Shown here piece by piece: positions 13,175 to 14,130 of a stretch of DNA of 14,130 nt. How positions within the stretch are numbered: the first letter of the stretch is position 1; each line of letters opens with the position of its first letter. This stretch comes from Comamonadaceae bacterium (lineage in GTDB: Bacteria > Pseudomonadota > Gammaproteobacteria > Burkholderiales > Burkholderiaceae_C): positions 1-14,130 of the forward strand of contig CANBRV010000032.1 of NCBI GenBank assembly GCA_947372005.1, written 5' to 3'. Position numbers and translations under genes: made by a program. The notes under the pieces were generated by a model. That model did no database searches, was not told where the DNA came from, and saw nothing but the letters and a program-made list of their open reading frames with translations.

Positions 13175-13653
13175 ACGTAGCGCACAGCCACAATTTCGTA
13201 ATGCTTGGTGCCGCTAGGCGTGACAACAGACACGCTATCGCCTTCGTTCTTGCCAATAAGCGCACGGGCGATGGGCGATGAGAAATTAATGAGACCAAGT
13301 TTGATGTCGGCTTCGTCCTCACCCACGATTTGATACTTGACCTCTAAGCCGCTGTCCTCGTCTTCCAGTTCGACCGTCGCGCCAAACACCACACGTCCAC
13401 CCGCATCAAGCGATGAGGGGTCAATCACGGAGGCCGCACCCAGCTTGCCTTCGATGTCTTTAATGCGGCCCTCGATAAAGCCCTGACGCTCTTTGGCGGC
13501 ATCGTAGTCTGCGTTCTCGGACAAATCGCCTTGCGCACGCGCTTCGCTGATGGCATTGATGACCGCAGGACGCTCGCGCGTCTTGAGGTTGATGAGCTCG
13601 GCTTTGAGTTTCTCTGCGCCGTTTTTGGTAATGGGGTAAGTGCTGGTGGTCAT
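13171..13653 (-). CDS. greA: Transcription elongation factor GreA
   Basis: GreA enters the secondary channel of backtracked RNA polymerase and stimulates cleavage of the transcript 3' end. The 160 residues show the N-terminal coiled coil with the catalytic tip GDLSENADY (Asp43 and Glu46). ERQGFIEGRIKDIEGKL follows, then the C-terminal globular domain with VFGATVELEDED and FSSPIARALIGKNEGD. The length is normal. The ATG at 13653 lies 12 bp after the carB stop, an order common in Burkholderiales. The leader has no Shine-Dalgarno and instead carries ATCACCTCC, identical to the 16S rRNA tail, so translation probably relies on coupling from carB. The TAA stop overlaps the convergent PrpD-family stop, and no terminator is visible. 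Confidence 0.97.
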   Translation of the reverse strand: MTTSTYPITKNGAEKLKAELINLKTRERPAVINAISEARAQGDLSENADYDAAKERQGFIEGRIKDIEGKLGAASVIDPSSLDAGGRVVFGATVELEDEDSGLEVKYQIVGEDEADIKLGLINFSSPIARALIGKNEGDSVSVVTPSGTKHYEIVAVRYV

Positions 13654-13665
13654 AGGGAGGTGATT

Positions 13666-14130
13666 CTATTTCACCAACCGTCCATGCATTTCTTGCACAG
13701 AAATCACATCTAGACTGTCCAGATATTTCATGCCCGCCACAGCAGCTTCAGCGGCGGCAATCGTGGTGAAGGTCGTCACTCTCGCCAGCAATGCGCTGGT
13801 ACGTATAGCTCGTGAGTCGCTGATCGCATTGCGTTTTTCTTCGACCGTATTAATAACCAAGCAAATCTGATTATTTTTGATGCTGTCCACGATGTGTGGG
13901 CGACCTTGCGCTACCTTGTTCACCACTGCACAGGGCAAGCCCGCTGCGCTAATGGCGGCTTGCGTGCCACCTGTGGCTACTAGGTCGAAGCCCATATCCA
14001 GTAAGGCTTTGGCTACTTTGACGGCGCGTGGCTTGTCGTTGTTTTTAACCGTCATAAAGACGGTTTTCACTTCGTCTGTTGCACGTGGAATGCGGGTTCC
14101 TGCACCGATTTGACTTTTGATAAACGCTTC
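13666..14130 (-). CDS. carB: Carbamoyl phosphate synthase large subunit, C-terminal part (5' end outside window)
   Basis: This is the last 154 residues of CarB, which makes carbamoyl phosphate from glutamine-derived ammonia, bicarbonate and two ATP for pyrimidine and arginine synthesis. The frame is open to the window edge. It begins EAFIKSQIGAGTRIPRA, the end of the second ATP-grasp half, so the GTG at 14070 is internal. The rest is the MGS-like allosteric domain, which in E. coli binds UMP and ornithine. It shows KVAKALLDMGFDLVATGGT, VVNKVAQGRPHIVDSIKNN, LVINTVEEKRNAISDSRAIR and the ending VISVQEMHGRLVK. greA follows 12 bp after the stop. With argG in the same window, two arginine-pathway genes are close but in separate transcripts. 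Confidence 0.97.
   Translation of the reverse strand, partial: EAFIKSQIGAGTRIPRATDEVKTVFMTVKNNDKPRAVKVAKALLDMGFDLVATGGTQAAISAAGLPCAVVNKVAQGRPHIVDSIKNNQICLVINTVEEKRNAISDSRAIRTSALLARVTTFTTIAAAEAAVAGMKYLDSLDVISVQEMHGRLVK

Noticed and set aside
13655..13664. Strong Shine-Dalgarno GGGAGGTGAT on the + strand
   Set aside because: The nearest ATG is 18 bases or more downstream and opens no meaningful frame. The site matters only as its complement in the greA leader.
13666..14070. Stand-alone 134-residue MGS-domain protein starting with GTG at 14070
   Set aside because: The same frame stays open to the window edge and encodes the CarB sequence expected just upstream, so this is the end of carB.

Overview
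This window looks like chromosomal DNA of a betaproteobacterium, most likely of the order Burkholderiales and of moderate GC content. The evidence is the combination of an orphan Bug-type (TctC-like) periplasmic binding protein beside an MmgE/PrpD enzyme, a TakP-like TRAP transporter, the carB-greA gene order, and grpE and dnaK leaders with sigma-32-like promoters. Protein resemblances come from recall and motif reading, not from a search. Coding density is very high. There are no tRNA or rRNA genes, no insertion sequences and no CRISPR array, and no gene-free stretch reaches 300 bases (the longest is the 147-base grpE/dctQ divergent spacer).

Region 1 (1-4526) is a transport region. It starts with the 3' part of an alpha/beta hydrolase whose nucleophile elbow carries Cys instead of Ser. 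Next, on the + strand, is a Tat-exported TakP/DctP-like TRAP binding protein. A bidirectional terminator separates it from a convergent - strand operon: small permease dctQ, large permease dctM, and a small two-helix membrane protein that overlaps dctM by GTGA. The three TRAP components are therefore split into two convergent transcription units rather than one dctPQM operon.

Region 2 (4527-9065) is the heat-shock chaperone cluster grpE, dnaK, a TMEM175/DUF1211-type channel gene, and dnaJ, closed by a second bidirectional terminator. grpE and dnaK each have an upstream CTTGAAA-N13-CCC element resembling a sigma-32 promoter. The grpE element overlaps a perfect 10-bp-arm palindrome. The channel-like gene sits tightly between dnaK and dnaJ.

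Region 3 (9082-10721, - strand) is argG (argininosuccinate synthase, with an unusual Lys/Ala/Pro-rich C-terminal tail), followed after 2 bp by ppnP (nucleoside phosphorylase).

Region 4 (10780-13174, + strand) is a two-gene unit of a Bug-family binding protein and an MmgE/PrpD-family enzyme, divergent from argG. It reads as a carboxylate capture and catabolism module of unknown substrate.

Region 5 (13171-14130, - strand) is the 3' end of carB (carbamoyl phosphate synthase large subunit) followed by greA. The greA and PrpD-family stop codons overlap tail to tail by 4 bp.

Nothing here is a clearly new multi-gene system. The most interesting points are the channel gene embedded in the dnaKJ operon, the palindrome at the grpE promoter, the possible accessory subunit coupled to the TRAP permease, and the Cys-nucleophile hydrolase.
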